Shown here one piece after another: positions 49,040 through 56,855 of a stretch of 64,000 nt of DNA. The position numbers and the translations under genes were made by a program. The notes beneath the pieces are model-generated. The model was not told the origin of the DNA, ran no database searches, and saw nothing but the letters and a program-made list of their open reading frames with translations. Origin of the DNA: Sinomonas sp. P10A9 (GTDB lineage Bacteria > Actinomycetota > Actinomycetes > Actinomycetales > Micrococcaceae). Numbering within the stretch: position 1 is the first letter of the stretch; each line of letters opens with the position of its first letter. The DNA lies in the NCBI RefSeq assembly GCF_041022165.1, contig NZ_CP163302.1:1240001-1304000 (forward strand). The letters run 5' to 3'.

Positions 49040-49110
49040 GGAGCCGGCAGGTCCGGGCACCGTGCGGGGGGTGAGCCCGCGGGGTGCCGGGTCCCGGCTG
49101 GCTCGGCGGC

Positions 49111-49302
49111 TCAGTGCTGGAGCACGCCGATGAGTTGTACCGCCGTGGCGTTGGCTGTCGAACCCCACGTTGCGGCGTTGACCGCGATCGCGAGGTTGAC
49201 CGCCACGACGGGGGCGATGTTGATGTCGAACAGCATGGTGTCGCGCTGCGGAAGCAGTTCGGCCTGCTGGTCGGCGATCTCGGCAATCGTGAGTGCCGTC
49301 AT
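49111..49302 (-). CDS. 63-residue repeat-family peptide C
   Basis: 63 residues from ATG 49302 with AGGAGG 5 nt upstream. Most divergent leader of the five (LTIAEIADQQAELLPQRDTM) but all 23 invariant positions of the family are kept. Core NIAPVVAVNLAIAVNAATWG, tail TAVQLIGVLQH. No Cys, and few charged residues in the second half. Follows peptide B with a 59-nt gap. Confidence 0.8.
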   Translation of the reverse strand: MTALTIAEIADQQAELLPQRDTMLFDINIAPVVAVNLAIAVNAATWGSTANATAVQLIGVLQH

Positions 49303-49362
49303 GATGTCCTCCTGATGGAGTCGGGTCCGAGGCGCCGGTTCAGGATGGCGACTCGATCGGGG

Positions 49363-49554
49363 TCAGCTCTGGTGCACGCTGATGAGCTGGACGGCGGTGC
49401 TGTTGGCGCTTGAGAACCAGGTGCCCGCGTTGAGCGCAACCGAGGTGTTGGAGGCGGCGATGAGCGCCGTGTTCCAATCGAGGACGAGGGTTTCGCGTGA
49501 GGGAAGCATCTCAACGGACTCGGCGGCCAGATCGGCCATGGTGAGCTTCTGCAT
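49363..49554 (-). CDS. 63-residue repeat-family peptide B
   Basis: 63 residues from ATG 49554; GGAGG lies 8 nt upstream, while the GTG at 49563 overlaps that site. Leader LTMADLAAESVEMLPSRETL, core NTALIAASNTSVALNAGTWF, tail TAVQLISVHQS. The core closely resembles the second repeat of the secreted protein at 51447 (GTWFSSA versus GDWASSA). First peptide gene after the M50 protease gene (60-nt gap). Confidence 0.8.
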   Translation of the reverse strand: MQKLTMADLAAESVEMLPSRETLVLDWNTALIAASNTSVALNAGTWFSSANSTAVQLISVHQS

Positions 49555-49614
49555 TGAATTCACCTCCTTTCAAGGGTGTTGTGTTCTTCTCGTGACGGCA
49601 GTGGGACTCGGGGT

Positions 49615-50961
49615 TCAGCTGTGATGGCCGATTCGAAGTCCGGGCCGGTATGCCGCGTGGCGTGGCATCGGCCTGGGCAGGCTGGGCGCGAGGCGTCGTA
49701 TCAGGGTGGCGAGGATTGAACGAGCGAATTGACCGAGGACCAGCACTGATCCGGCCGCGGGCAGGGTGAGCATCACCAGTGCCAGACCGGACAGGACCGC
49801 TTCGAAGGGGTGTCCGCCGGCGATGGATGTGACGAGGTTCTGCGCGTGGATCGAACCCGCGGCATACGCCTGCTGGAGGATGAACGGCAGACTCACAGCG
49901 AGCCATACCAGCACGCCGCCAAGGAAGGGGATCACGATGAGCACCCAGGATGTGACGATCCAGCGCGTTGCGGGGCGCAGCTCGAGAACCCGTGGATCGG
50001 TCTCCCGGCCCGGGATCAGGCTGCGCAGCACCGGACCCACACGGGCGAAGAGGTCCGGGACGCCCGCGAGATCGGCGAGGACAAAGTAGCCGTCGAGTCT
50101 GATCGTCGGGGGGAGCTGCTGTGCCATCTGGAGCTGGGTCGTGATGACCAGGAGCAGCAGGAGAGGGCTACCGCTCATGAGGTATCCAGCGCCCGCTGCG
50201 ACGACCCACAGGAGATGGAAGTACAGGCCTCCGAGGTCCGTGCGGATGCGTCCAGCGCGGCTGAGCCTGTAGGCGTCCGTCACGTCCGTGTAGAAGGCAG
50301 GGAAGACGAGGTAGAGGCCGAACCCGACGACCCCCGGTTGTGCGCCGCCGTAGCGGCACGCAGCTGCATGGCCTAGCTCGTGGACCAGGGCTCCGACCGT
50401 CATGAGCGCGAAGAGGAGGACGAGCATGCTCGGCGTCATGAGCACGTCTTTGAGGGCGCTCACGGCATCGGCAACGGCGAACAGCCAGACGTCGAGGGCG
50501 ATGAGGCCCAGGACGGCGGCGATGACGACCGGGGGCGCGTACAGGGGGCTCAGGATCCAGGAGAGCTTGTCGACGGCCGCTCGCGGGAAGATCGTGGCCT
50601 TTGCCCTGAGCGCGAGGAGCGGCTTTGCCGTGGGCGCCGGGGCGGGGGAGGCCGCGCTGCCCTCCCGCTTGAGCATGCCGAGTGGCTCGAGTTTGGCCTC
50701 GGCGAGGAGCCTGAGGCCGTCGGCGTCGAGTTCGCGGCCGAATTCGTCGCTCACGCGCCGGGCGAGTTCTTCAGACGCAAGGGGATGTTCCGCCTTGGCG
50801 AGGATGAGGTGGAGGAGTTCGCTGATCTGGACGACCTGTCCGTCCACGCGGCGCACGAGGTAGGTGCTGTGGTTGAGGCCGGATCCCCGCACGGGGCCCA
50901 AGAGCTCGACGCCGTCGGCCCGCTGCCAACTGTCGATCGCTGGGGCGAGGTTCTGCGACAT
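49615..50961 (-). CDS. M50 (site-2-type) zinc metalloprotease with PqqD-like N terminus
   Basis: 448 residues from ATG 50961 (AGGAG site). Residues 1-105 form a predicted small winged-helix/PqqD-like region (LNHSTYLVRRVDGQVVQISE, then LASEELARRVSDEFGREL), as in 'peptide zinc metalloprotease' proteins and RiPP recognition elements. Membrane segments near 140-168, 175-195, 210-225, 245-285, 330-355 and 378-415. Active site HELGH (His194, Glu195, His198) in a membrane segment, with Asp290 in LDGYFVLADLAG as likely third ligand. It would cut substrates within or near the membrane. Five 63-residue peptide genes flank it, so they are the natural substrates. Confidence 0.85.
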   Translation of the reverse strand: MSQNLAPAIDSWQRADGVELLGPVRGSGLNHSTYLVRRVDGQVVQISELLHLILAKAEHPLASEELARRVSDEFGRELDADGLRLLAEAKLEPLGMLKREGSAASPAPAPTAKPLLALRAKATIFPRAAVDKLSWILSPLYAPPVVIAAVLGLIALDVWLFAVADAVSALKDVLMTPSMLVLLFALMTVGALVHELGHAAACRYGGAQPGVVGFGLYLVFPAFYTDVTDAYRLSRAGRIRTDLGGLYFHLLWVVAAGAGYLMSGSPLLLLLVITTQLQMAQQLPPTIRLDGYFVLADLAGVPDLFARVGPVLRSLIPGRETDPRVLELRPATRWIVTSWVLIVIPFLGGVLVWLAVSLPFILQQAYAAGSIHAQNLVTSIAGGHPFEAVLSGLALVMLTLPAAGSVLVLGQFARSILATLIRRLAPSLPRPMPRHAAYRPGLRIGHHS

Positions 50962-51000
50962 GGGGGTTCTCCTGGCTGGGACTCGGATGGTTGGCGGGCA

Positions 51001-51043
51001 GCCCAGAGGCGGCCGGGCTGGGGGCGGGCGGCCGCCTCTGGGC
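51001..51043. terminator. Perfect 14-bp hairpin between peptide A and the M50 gene
   Basis: Arms GCCCAGAGGCGGCC (51001-51014) and GGCCGCCTCTGGGC (51030-51043) pair perfectly with a 15-nt loop. It lies directly after the stop of peptide A on the minus strand and before the protease gene. This could lower protease expression relative to peptide A. Confidence 0.7.
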
Positions 51044-51057
51044 GCGTTGAGGGGGGA

Positions 51058-51249
51058 CTAGCCCTGCCAGACGGCGATCCCCTGGACCGCCATGCTGTTG
51101 GCGACCGATCCGAACGTGGCGGCGTTCAGTGCGAGCGACGTGTTGGTCGCGACGATGCCGGCCCAGTTGGCGTCGAGCAGGAGGGTGTCGCGAGAGGGGA
51201 GCAGCTCGACGGTCTCAGCAGCGAGTTCAGCAGCGGTGATCTTCGTCAT
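51058..51249 (-). CDS. 63-residue repeat-family peptide A
   Basis: 63 residues from ATG 51249 (AGGAG 9 nt upstream; an ATG at 51258 directly abuts the site). Leader ITAAELAAETVELLPSRDTL, core NWAGIVATNTSLALNAATFG, tail MAVQGIAVWQG. First peptide of the cluster and just upstream of the protease gene. No Cys. The conserved block E15-L17-P18-R20-T22 suggests a recognition leader for the protease's N-terminal domain. Confidence 0.8.
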   Translation of the reverse strand: MTKITAAELAAETVELLPSRDTLLLDANWAGIVATNTSLALNAATFGSVANSMAVQGIAVWQG

Positions 51250-51446
51250 GTGAATCATCTCCTTGTTGGTTGGCGACTGGGGATCAATCGCTGCGGTAAG
51301 TACATTCGATGGAGTGTTACCTTCGCGTTATCAACCCGTTATCGCGCTGACGTGGGGCGATGCCTGGCCGGGCATGCAGAAGGCCCCGCCGCAGCGGCGC
51401 TGCAGCGGGGCCAGGATGGCGTCTGGGAGTAAGCAGACTGGGGGCG

Positions 51447-52205
51447 CTACTCCCCGCTGTCGACGTCCACGTTCGCCCGCACGGCGGCGCCCGTGTCGGC
51501 GGAGATGACAGCGCGAGCCCTCTCGACGGCGTCGTTCGTTGCTGAATGCGCGCGGGCCGAGCGTTCGCCGGCGGGGGCCGACGCGAACGCGTTCAAGGAG
51601 ACCCCGAGGGCCTGCTCGATCCCGAGCACAATGCTCCGGGCGGTTGGCGAGAGGTCGCGCTGCTGCCCGCCGACGAGGATGTACTGGATGGCCACGGTCT
51701 GGGTGCTGCACCCCGTGCAGCCCTCGTTGACGGCGATCGAAGCGTTGTTGGCGATGATGGAGCGTGCGTCGGCCGTCGCGATGATCTGGACGGATACAGC
51801 GGCCGACGACGCCCAGTCCCCTGTCGTGTAGGCCGTCGCCAGATTGTTGGCGAGCAGGGTCGAGACGCCGGGCGAGGTGAGGACCTGGAGCGTCACGGCG
51901 GTGCCTGAGCAGCCTGCGCATGAGTTCTCCACGGTGGCGGAGGCGGAGGCCGGGCCGCCGTTGGGGCGCAGCGGACCCACAACGACGGCAGAGTCAACGG
52001 CATTCGGGCGGTGAGGGCTGGGGATTGCTCGGGAGGCGACGTGCATATAGTGCCCCCATGCGACTCCCTGACCCGTCCCAGGAGCAGCCGACGCCGGCAG
52101 CATCGGGGCCATCATCAGGCCTACGGCGAGGAGGCCCACGGCGGACGCTCTGAGCAGGGAAACGCTGGTTGGGCGGGGGTGTGAGGTGTCGGCACGATGT
52201 GTCAC
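51447..52205 (-). CDS. Secreted repeat protein with peptide-like cores
   Basis: 252 residues from GTG 52205, which overlaps the regulator's TAG by one base (TAGTG). Signal peptide: cleavage after ASA near residue 40. Residues 84-181 hold three repeats of about 33 residues: R1 with CAGC (C96, C99), R2 ANNLATAYTTGDWASSAAVS, and R3 ANNASIAVNEGCTGCSTQTV (C163, C166). R3 aligns without gaps to positions 34-60 of the 63-residue peptides, with N36, S38, A40, N42, A54, Q56, I58 and V60 all kept. Likely an extracellular beta-rich scaffold or acceptor for the peptides. No family name recognised. Confidence 0.75.
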   Translation of the reverse strand: MTHRADTSHPRPTSVSLLRASAVGLLAVGLMMAPMLPASAAPGTGQGVAWGHYMHVASRAIPSPHRPNAVDSAVVVGPLRPNGGPASASATVENSCAGCSGTAVTLQVLTSPGVSTLLANNLATAYTTGDWASSAAVSVQIIATADARSIIANNASIAVNEGCTGCSTQTVAIQYILVGGQQRDLSPTARSIVLGIEQALGVSLNAFASAPAGERSARAHSATNDAVERARAVISADTGAAVRANVDVDSGE

Positions 52206-52957
52206 TAGAGCTCCTTCGGGGGTTGGCGATGCCTCCCTGCCGCGTGTGTCACGGGCCGGGCTCCTGCATTCTCGAGCGGCTCGGCGCTCAGGAGCTGCGC
52301 GAGTCGTGTGGAGGGCTCGAGGCCCATCTCCTCGGCGAGGCGTCGCCGGAAGTCCTCGTAGGTGCGGCGCGCTCCCGCCGCATTACCTGCTCTCACCTGA
52401 CCCCGGATCACCAGGGCATGCGCGGACTCGCGCAATGGCTCAATGGCCGCGGCTCGCATCGCGGCGGCGACTGCGGCCTCGGGACGGCCCTCGCCGAGAT
52501 GGCGGCGAGCGAGGGCCTCCAGTGCGGCGATGCGCGTCTGCCGGAGGCGTTCCTGCTCGAACAGGAGCCAGTCGTCGTACCACCCGGGGAGGAGCTCGGC
52601 GGCGTACAAGAGGTCCGTCAGGCCGGCGGCAGGCTCGGTGCCGGCAAGGGCGGAGTCGGCGCCGTCGCGGAGCCGATCGACGTCAACATGGACATCGTCG
52701 GACAAGCGGAGCGGCTCTGCGCCGTCTGCGAGCAGGCCCGGAAGCTGGTGGCGGATCTTGAAGACCGTGACGCGGAGACTGCTTGCGGCCTGCTCCTCAG
52801 TGCTCTCGGGCCACAGGAGGCCAGCGAGGTAGCGGCGGGTGCGTGCGCCCAAGAGGGCTAGGGATGCGATGAGACGCTGCTGTCGGGCGCCGACGGTCTG
52901 AGGCGTGCCACGCCTGTCGAGCTGCCAGCAGCCCAGAAGATGAAGTTCCCACGACAT
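52205..52957 (-). CDS. BTAD/SARP-type transcriptional regulator
   Basis: 250 residues from ATG 52957 (an ATG at 52972 is also in frame). N-terminal OmpR-like winged helix (WELHLLGCWQLDRRGTPQTV, RQQRLIASLALLGARTRRYL, SSLRVTVFKIRHQLPGLL). Then a bacterial transcriptional activation domain of TPR-like helices (LPGWYDDWLLFEQERLRQ, LARRHLGEGRPEAAVAAAM, YEDFRRRLAEEMGLEPS). Single-domain SARP regulators activate secondary-metabolite and RiPP clusters in actinobacteria. Its stop overlaps the start of the secreted protein gene, so it heads the peptide operon. Confidence 0.85.
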   Translation of the reverse strand: MSWELHLLGCWQLDRRGTPQTVGARQQRLIASLALLGARTRRYLAGLLWPESTEEQAASSLRVTVFKIRHQLPGLLADGAEPLRLSDDVHVDVDRLRDGADSALAGTEPAAGLTDLLYAAELLPGWYDDWLLFEQERLRQTRIAALEALARRHLGEGRPEAAVAAAMRAAAIEPLRESAHALVIRGQVRAGNAAGARRTYEDFRRRLAEEMGLEPSTRLAQLLSAEPLENAGARPVTHAAGRHRQPPKEL

Positions 52958-53145
52958 GCGACCCGCCCCCATGAAACTTAGGTTCCCGGAATGCGGCCGC
53001 TCCGAATCGGTTGAGGGGAGTGGAGGCGTTCCTGATGAACGAAACCAGCATGACGAGGGGGATATAGTCCAGTCAATGGATTTATTGCAGTTTTCAGAAC
53101 TGTCATGCAATCAGCAGCGCACTGTCGCTCCTAGGCGAGATCCTG

Positions 53146-53391
53146 TCAGGACGGCACGTCGCCCTCGAGTTGTTCCTCGAGCCATGCCCTGACTGCCGCA
53201 AGCGTGGCCTCAACGTCCGTGGCAAGGGCCGTCGATGTGGGCTCCTGGCGCCCATGGGAGGTGAGAATGCGCACCCTGAGGCCCTGTGCGGCGTCGGGCT
53301 CGCGCCATACCCGCAGTACCAGGGTGCCGAATTCTAAGAGCTCGGCCTCGGGGGGATCGCCACGGTTGACGTCCGCGGAATGCTGTGCCAT
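53146..53391 (-). CDS. Small hypothetical protein
   Basis: 81 residues from ATG 53391 (GAGGG site). No known family. An acidic, soluble protein with a predicted beta hairpin (ELLEFGTLVLRVWREPD, GLRVRILTSHG) and a C-terminal amphipathic helix (DVEATLAAVRAWLEEQLEGD). No Cys and no signal. It lies 188 nt upstream of the BTAD regulator on the same strand and could belong to the peptide locus, or be an independent gene of the icd neighbourhood. Confidence 0.55.
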   Translation of the reverse strand: MAQHSADVNRGDPPEAELLEFGTLVLRVWREPDAAQGLRVRILTSHGRQEPTSTALATDVEATLAAVRAWLEEQLEGDVPS

Positions 53392-53555
53392 GTCCCTCTG
53401 GGTGCCTTTCGCGTGGTGAGGGCTTGACGCCCCGAACTTTCCTGTCCCCTGAGAGGGAGTCTAGGCGTGAACGTGACGCGAGTTGCGTTGGCGTGCCCGG
53501 CGTGTAGAACCGTCACGAAACAGGCCATGGCCCATGCTCCGGTAGATTAGGGACG

Positions 53556-53583
53556 TTGACATAGCAGCACCCACGCATACTGC
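53556..53583 (+). promoter_or_regulatory. Candidate icd promoter
   Basis: TTGACA (53556-53561) and TACTGC (53578-53583) with a 16-nt spacer, 63 nt before the icd ATG. The -35 box is perfect; the -10 is weak. Remaining bases 53392-53555 show no gene. Confidence 0.4.
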
Positions 53584-53646
53584 GGCGATTGCTCACGCGC
53601 ACATCGGCGCCGCGGTCTGCATCAGCTCCGCAGGAGGCGCCCACCC

Positions 53647-55869
53647 ATGGCCACCATTATCTACACGCACACGGACGAGGCGCCGATGCTGGCGACCCAC
53701 TCCTTCCTCCCGATCGTCCAGGCGTACTCCTCGGCGGCCGGCGTCCGGATCGAGACCCGTGACATCTCCCTGGCAGGGCGCATCGTCGCCACATTCGGCG
53801 ACTACCTCACGCCGGACCAGCAGGAGTCTGACGCGCTCGCGGAGCTTGGTGCCCTCGCGAAGACGCCAGAGGCCAACATCGTCAAGCTGCCCAACATCTC
53901 TGCCTCGATTCCGCAGCTCAAAGCCGCCATCGCGGAGCTTCAGGCCCACGGCTACGCCCTCCCGGACTACCCGGACAACCCCTCTTCCGATGAAGAGACG
54001 GACATCCGCTCGCGCTACGACAAGATCAAGGGCTCCGCGGTCAATCCCGTGCTCCGTGAGGGAAACTCGGACCGCCGCGCCCCCCTGTCCGTCAAGAACT
54101 ACGCGCGCAAGAACCCGCATTCGATGGGTGCCTGGAGCGCCGAGTCGAAGACCAACGTCGCGACGATGGCCGAAGGCGACTTCCGCGCGAACGAGAAGTC
54201 CGTGGTCCTGCCGGCCGACGACTCGCTCACCATCCAGCTCGTGCTCGCCGACGGAGCGGTCAAGGAACTCAAGAAGGGCCTCAAGGTCCTCCAGGGCGAG
54301 GTTGTTGACGGCACCGTGATGCGCGCTTCGGCGCTCGACGGGTTCCTCGCGGCCCAAGTGGAGCGGGCCAAGCAGGATGGCGTCCTCTTCTCGGCGCACC
54401 TCAAGGCTACGATGATGAAGGTCTCCGATCCGATCATCTTCGGCCACGTGGTCACGGCGTACTTCTCCGAGCTGTTCGACACCTACGGCAAGCAGCTCGC
54501 CGCTGCGGGGCTGAGCCCGAACAACGGCCTCGCCTCGATCCTCGGCGGGCTCGACGCGCTGCCCGAGGAGGTCCGCGACGGCGTCAAGTCACTCATCCAG
54601 AAGGGCCTCGCCGACGGTCCGGCGCTTGCGATGGTCGATTCGGACAAGGGCATCACGAACCTGCACGTCCCCTCCGACGTGATCGTTGATGCCTCGATGC
54701 CGGCTATGATCCGCATCGGCGGCCACATGTGGGGCGCCGACGGCCAGGAGCATGACACGCTCGCCGTCCTGCCCGACTCCTCCTACGCGGGGGTCTATCA
54801 GACGGTCATCGACGACTGTCGTGAGCACGGCGCGCTGGACCCGACGACCATGGGCACCGTCCCGAACGTCGGCCTCATGGCCCAGGCGGCCGAGGAGTAC
54901 GGCAGCCATGACAAGACGTTCGAGATCCAGACCGCAGGCAAGGTACAGCTCGTCAATGAGGCAGGCGATGTCCTGATCGAGCACGACGTCGAGCCCGGCG
55001 ACATCTGGCGTGCGTGCCAGACCAAGGACCTGCCGATCCGTGACTGGGTCAAGCTCGCCGTGAACCGTGCGCGGGCAACTGGCTCCCCTGCGGTGTTCTG
55101 GCTCGACGAAAGCCGCGCGCACGACCGCAACCTGATCTCCAAGGTCAACCAGTACCTCGCCGAGCACGACACCGAGGGCCTCACTATCAAGGTCCTCGAC
55201 CCGGCCGAGGCCACCGCCTACACGCTCGAGCGCCTCCGCAAGGGCGAGGACACGATCTCCGTCACGGGCAATGTGCTCCGCGACTACCTCACGGACCTCT
55301 TCCCGATCCTCGAGCTGGGCACGAGCGCCAAGATGCTCTCGATCGTCCCGCTCATCGCCGGGGGCGGCCTCTTCGAGACGGGCGCGGGCGGCTCCGCGCC
55401 GAAGCACGTGCAGCAGCTCGTCAAGGAGAACTACCTGCGCTGGGACAGCCTCGGCGAGTTCTTCGCGCTCGTGCCCTCGTTCGAGCTCTACGCCGAGCAG
55501 GCCGGGGTACCCGCGGCGAAGGTCCTCGCGGATACGTTGGACCGCGCGACGGGGACCTTCCTCGAGGAGAACCGGTCTCCGGGCCGCAAGCTCGGCACGC
55601 TCGACAACCGCGGCTCGCACTTCTACCTTGCCCAGTACTGGGCGCAGGAGCTCGCGCAGCAGACGGACGACGCCGCGCTGGCCGCCTCGTTCGCGCCCGT
55701 CGCCGAGGCGCTGACCTCGCAGGAGGAGACGATCGTCTCCGAGCTCCTCGCGGCCCAGGGCTCGCCCGTGGACCTGGGCGGTTACTACCGCCCGGACGAG
55801 GCGAAGGCCACCGCGGTCATGCGCCCCTCCGCAACACTCAACGCTGTGGTCGACGGCCTGCGCAAGTAG
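53647..55869 (+). CDS. icd: Isocitrate dehydrogenase, NADP-dependent, monomeric type
   Basis: 740 residues, the expected size for the monomeric IDH (about 740). Starts [20 protein letters not shown] as in Corynebacterium and Azotobacter enzymes. Substrate-binding block [20 protein letters not shown] and [14 protein letters not shown] near residues 138-175 are the hallmark; [20 protein letters not shown] and the NADP-site [20 protein letters not shown] are present. Oxidatively decarboxylates isocitrate to 2-oxoglutarate in the TCA cycle. Single gene with its own promoter and a 16-bp terminator. Confidence 0.96.
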   Translation: MATIIYTHTDEAPMLATHSFLPIVQAYSSAAGVRIETRDISLAGRIVATFGDYLTPDQQESDALAELGALAKTPEANIVKLPNISASIPQLKAAIAELQAHGYALPDYPDNPSSDEETDIRSRYDKIKGSAVNPVLREGNSDRRAPLSVKNYARKNPHSMGAWSAESKTNVATMAEGDFRANEKSVVLPADDSLTIQLVLADGAVKELKKGLKVLQGEVVDGTVMRASALDGFLAAQVERAKQDGVLFSAHLKATMMKVSDPIIFGHVVTAYFSELFDTYGKQLAAAGLSPNNGLASILGGLDALPEEVRDGVKSLIQKGLADGPALAMVDSDKGITNLHVPSDVIVDASMPAMIRIGGHMWGADGQEHDTLAVLPDSSYAGVYQTVIDDCREHGALDPTTMGTVPNVGLMAQAAEEYGSHDKTFEIQTAGKVQLVNEAGDVLIEHDVEPGDIWRACQTKDLPIRDWVKLAVNRARATGSPAVFWLDESRAHDRNLISKVNQYLAEHDTEGLTIKVLDPAEATAYTLERLRKGEDTISVTGNVLRDYLTDLFPILELGTSAKMLSIVPLIAGGGLFETGAGGSAPKHVQQLVKENYLRWDSLGEFFALVPSFELYAEQAGVPAAKVLADTLDRATGTFLEENRSPGRKLGTLDNRGSHFYLAQYWAQELAQQTDDAALAASFAPVAEALTSQEETIVSELLAAQGSPVDLGGYYRPDEAKATAVMRPSATLNAVVDGLRK

Positions 55870-55893
55870 CGCACGGCCGCTGCCTGCGGCCAA

Positions 55894-55947
55894 CGACGGC
55901 GCCCCGCGCACTGGCGAGATCATTCGTCACGGCGCGGGGCGCCGTCG
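55894..55947. terminator. Terminator of icd
   Basis: Arms CGACGGCGCCCCGCGC (55894-55909) and its reverse complement (55932-55947) are perfect, 16 bp, with a 22-nt loop. Located 25 nt after the icd stop. Confidence 0.8.
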
Positions 55948-56025
55948 CGCGTTAGACGGCACGAAGGGTTGCGCGACGCCTCTTTGACACAAGGCAGGCC
56001 TTCACGACAAGATCATGCTTGAAAC

Positions 56026-56035
56026 TTCAATTGAA
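56026..56035. promoter_or_regulatory. Possible MarR-type operator upstream of doxX
   Basis: TTCAATTGAA is a perfect 10-bp palindrome in an AT-rich stretch 68 nt before the DoxX start. MarR-type sites look like this, but the short length makes chance possible. Confidence 0.3.
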
Positions 56036-56102
56036 TATTGGAGTATGTGTTCGCAAGCCTAGCGGTCAGCGAGCCGACGACCACCAATAGAAAGGGGCCT
56101 CC

Positions 56103-56549
56103 ATGGCCACGATCCACCGCCCCGCCCTCGCCGACGCCGCGCGCACGATCCTCCGGGTTGCGCTCGGCGCAGTGTTCTTCGCCCACGGCTGGCAGAAGTT
56201 CTTCGAATTCACGATTCCGGGCGCACAGGGCGCCTTCGCCCAGATGGGAGTCCCCGGCGCTCAGTTCGCCGCGCCGATGGCGGCTGGCCTCGAACTTGCT
56301 GGGGGTGCGCTCCTGATTGTTGGTCTCCTGACCCGCGTGGCTGGCGCCCTGCTGGCCGTCGAGATGCTCTCGGCCCTCTTCCTCGTGCACGTCTCTGCCG
56401 GGATGTTTGTCGAGAAGGGCGGCATGGAGCTCGTGCTCGTCCTTGCTGCCGGCGCTGCGGCCGTTGCGCTCGTCGGTCCCGGCCGCGCCTCTGTGGACGG
56501 TCTGATCTTCGGACGCCGCACGGACCGTTGGGCCGCTTTGGCCGCGTGA
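56103..56549 (+). CDS. DoxX family membrane protein
   Basis: 148 residues, GAAAGGGG-type site upstream. Four membrane segments (near 14-34, 57-78, 82-100, 110-128). Family marks: LRVALGAVFFAHGWQKFFEF (the L-R-x-x-x-G..F..H-G..K pattern), GVPGAQFAAPMAAGLELAGG and LLIVGLLTRVAGALLAVEM. In mycobacteria a DoxX homologue supports thiol/oxidative-stress membrane complexes. Monocistronic, with a terminator just after. Confidence 0.88.
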   Translation: MATIHRPALADAARTILRVALGAVFFAHGWQKFFEFTIPGAQGAFAQMGVPGAQFAAPMAAGLELAGGALLIVGLLTRVAGALLAVEMLSALFLVHVSAGMFVEKGGMELVLVLAAGAAAVALVGPGRASVDGLIFGRRTDRWAALAA

Positions 56550-56564
56550 TCGCAGCCCGCAACT

Positions 56565-56623
56565 GACAGCGGCGCCTCGGGCCCCGGCGAGACAGTTCGC
56601 CAGGGCGCGGGGGCGCCGCTGTC
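56565..56623. terminator. Terminator after doxX
   Basis: Arms GACAGCGGCGCC (56565-56576) and GGCGCCGCTGTC (56612-56623), 12 bp perfect, enclosing further pairing GC-rich sequence. Confidence 0.75.
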
Positions 56624-56675
56624 GTGATGGCCAGCACGGGTTTGTGAGGAGTTTTGTTCAACAAATCATTCATAT

Positions 56676-56694
56676 TTAGGTTACCCTAACTTTT
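56676..56694. promoter_or_regulatory. DtxR/IdeR-box-like palindrome before the ABC operon
   Basis: TTAGGTTACCCTAACTTTT matches the 19-bp iron-regulator consensus (TTAGGTTAGSCTAACCTAA) at about 15 of 19 positions. It is framed by CAACAAA (56659-56665) and TTTGTTG (56692-56698). About 160 nt before the substrate-binding protein start. Iron control is a possibility, not shown. Confidence 0.45.
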
Positions 56695-56855
56695 GTTGGT
56701 AGTTAACTCTCATGTCATCTTGCTGTCTCCTAGGTGCAATCCGGACTCGATGAAGTATTCATGCGTGTTGCTCGGGCGGGGAGTGACCGACCATCTGGCA
56801 CCCACCGAGATTTCCTGGGCAGAATCCTGCCCTCGCGCCTACAGGAGACATCTTC

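Larger units (their letters stand above)
56550..56855. other. Intergenic region between doxX and the ABC operon
   Basis: 306 bp. Contains the doxX terminator, a nested set of palindromes with a DtxR-box-like core, and the ribosome binding site of the substrate-binding protein. No open frame. Confidence 0.6.

Noticed and set aside
48533..51249. Peptides as lanthipeptides, thiopeptides or lasso peptides
   Set aside because: Only one of the five has a Cys, and no LanM, LanB/C, YcaO or lasso cyclase gene is in the region.
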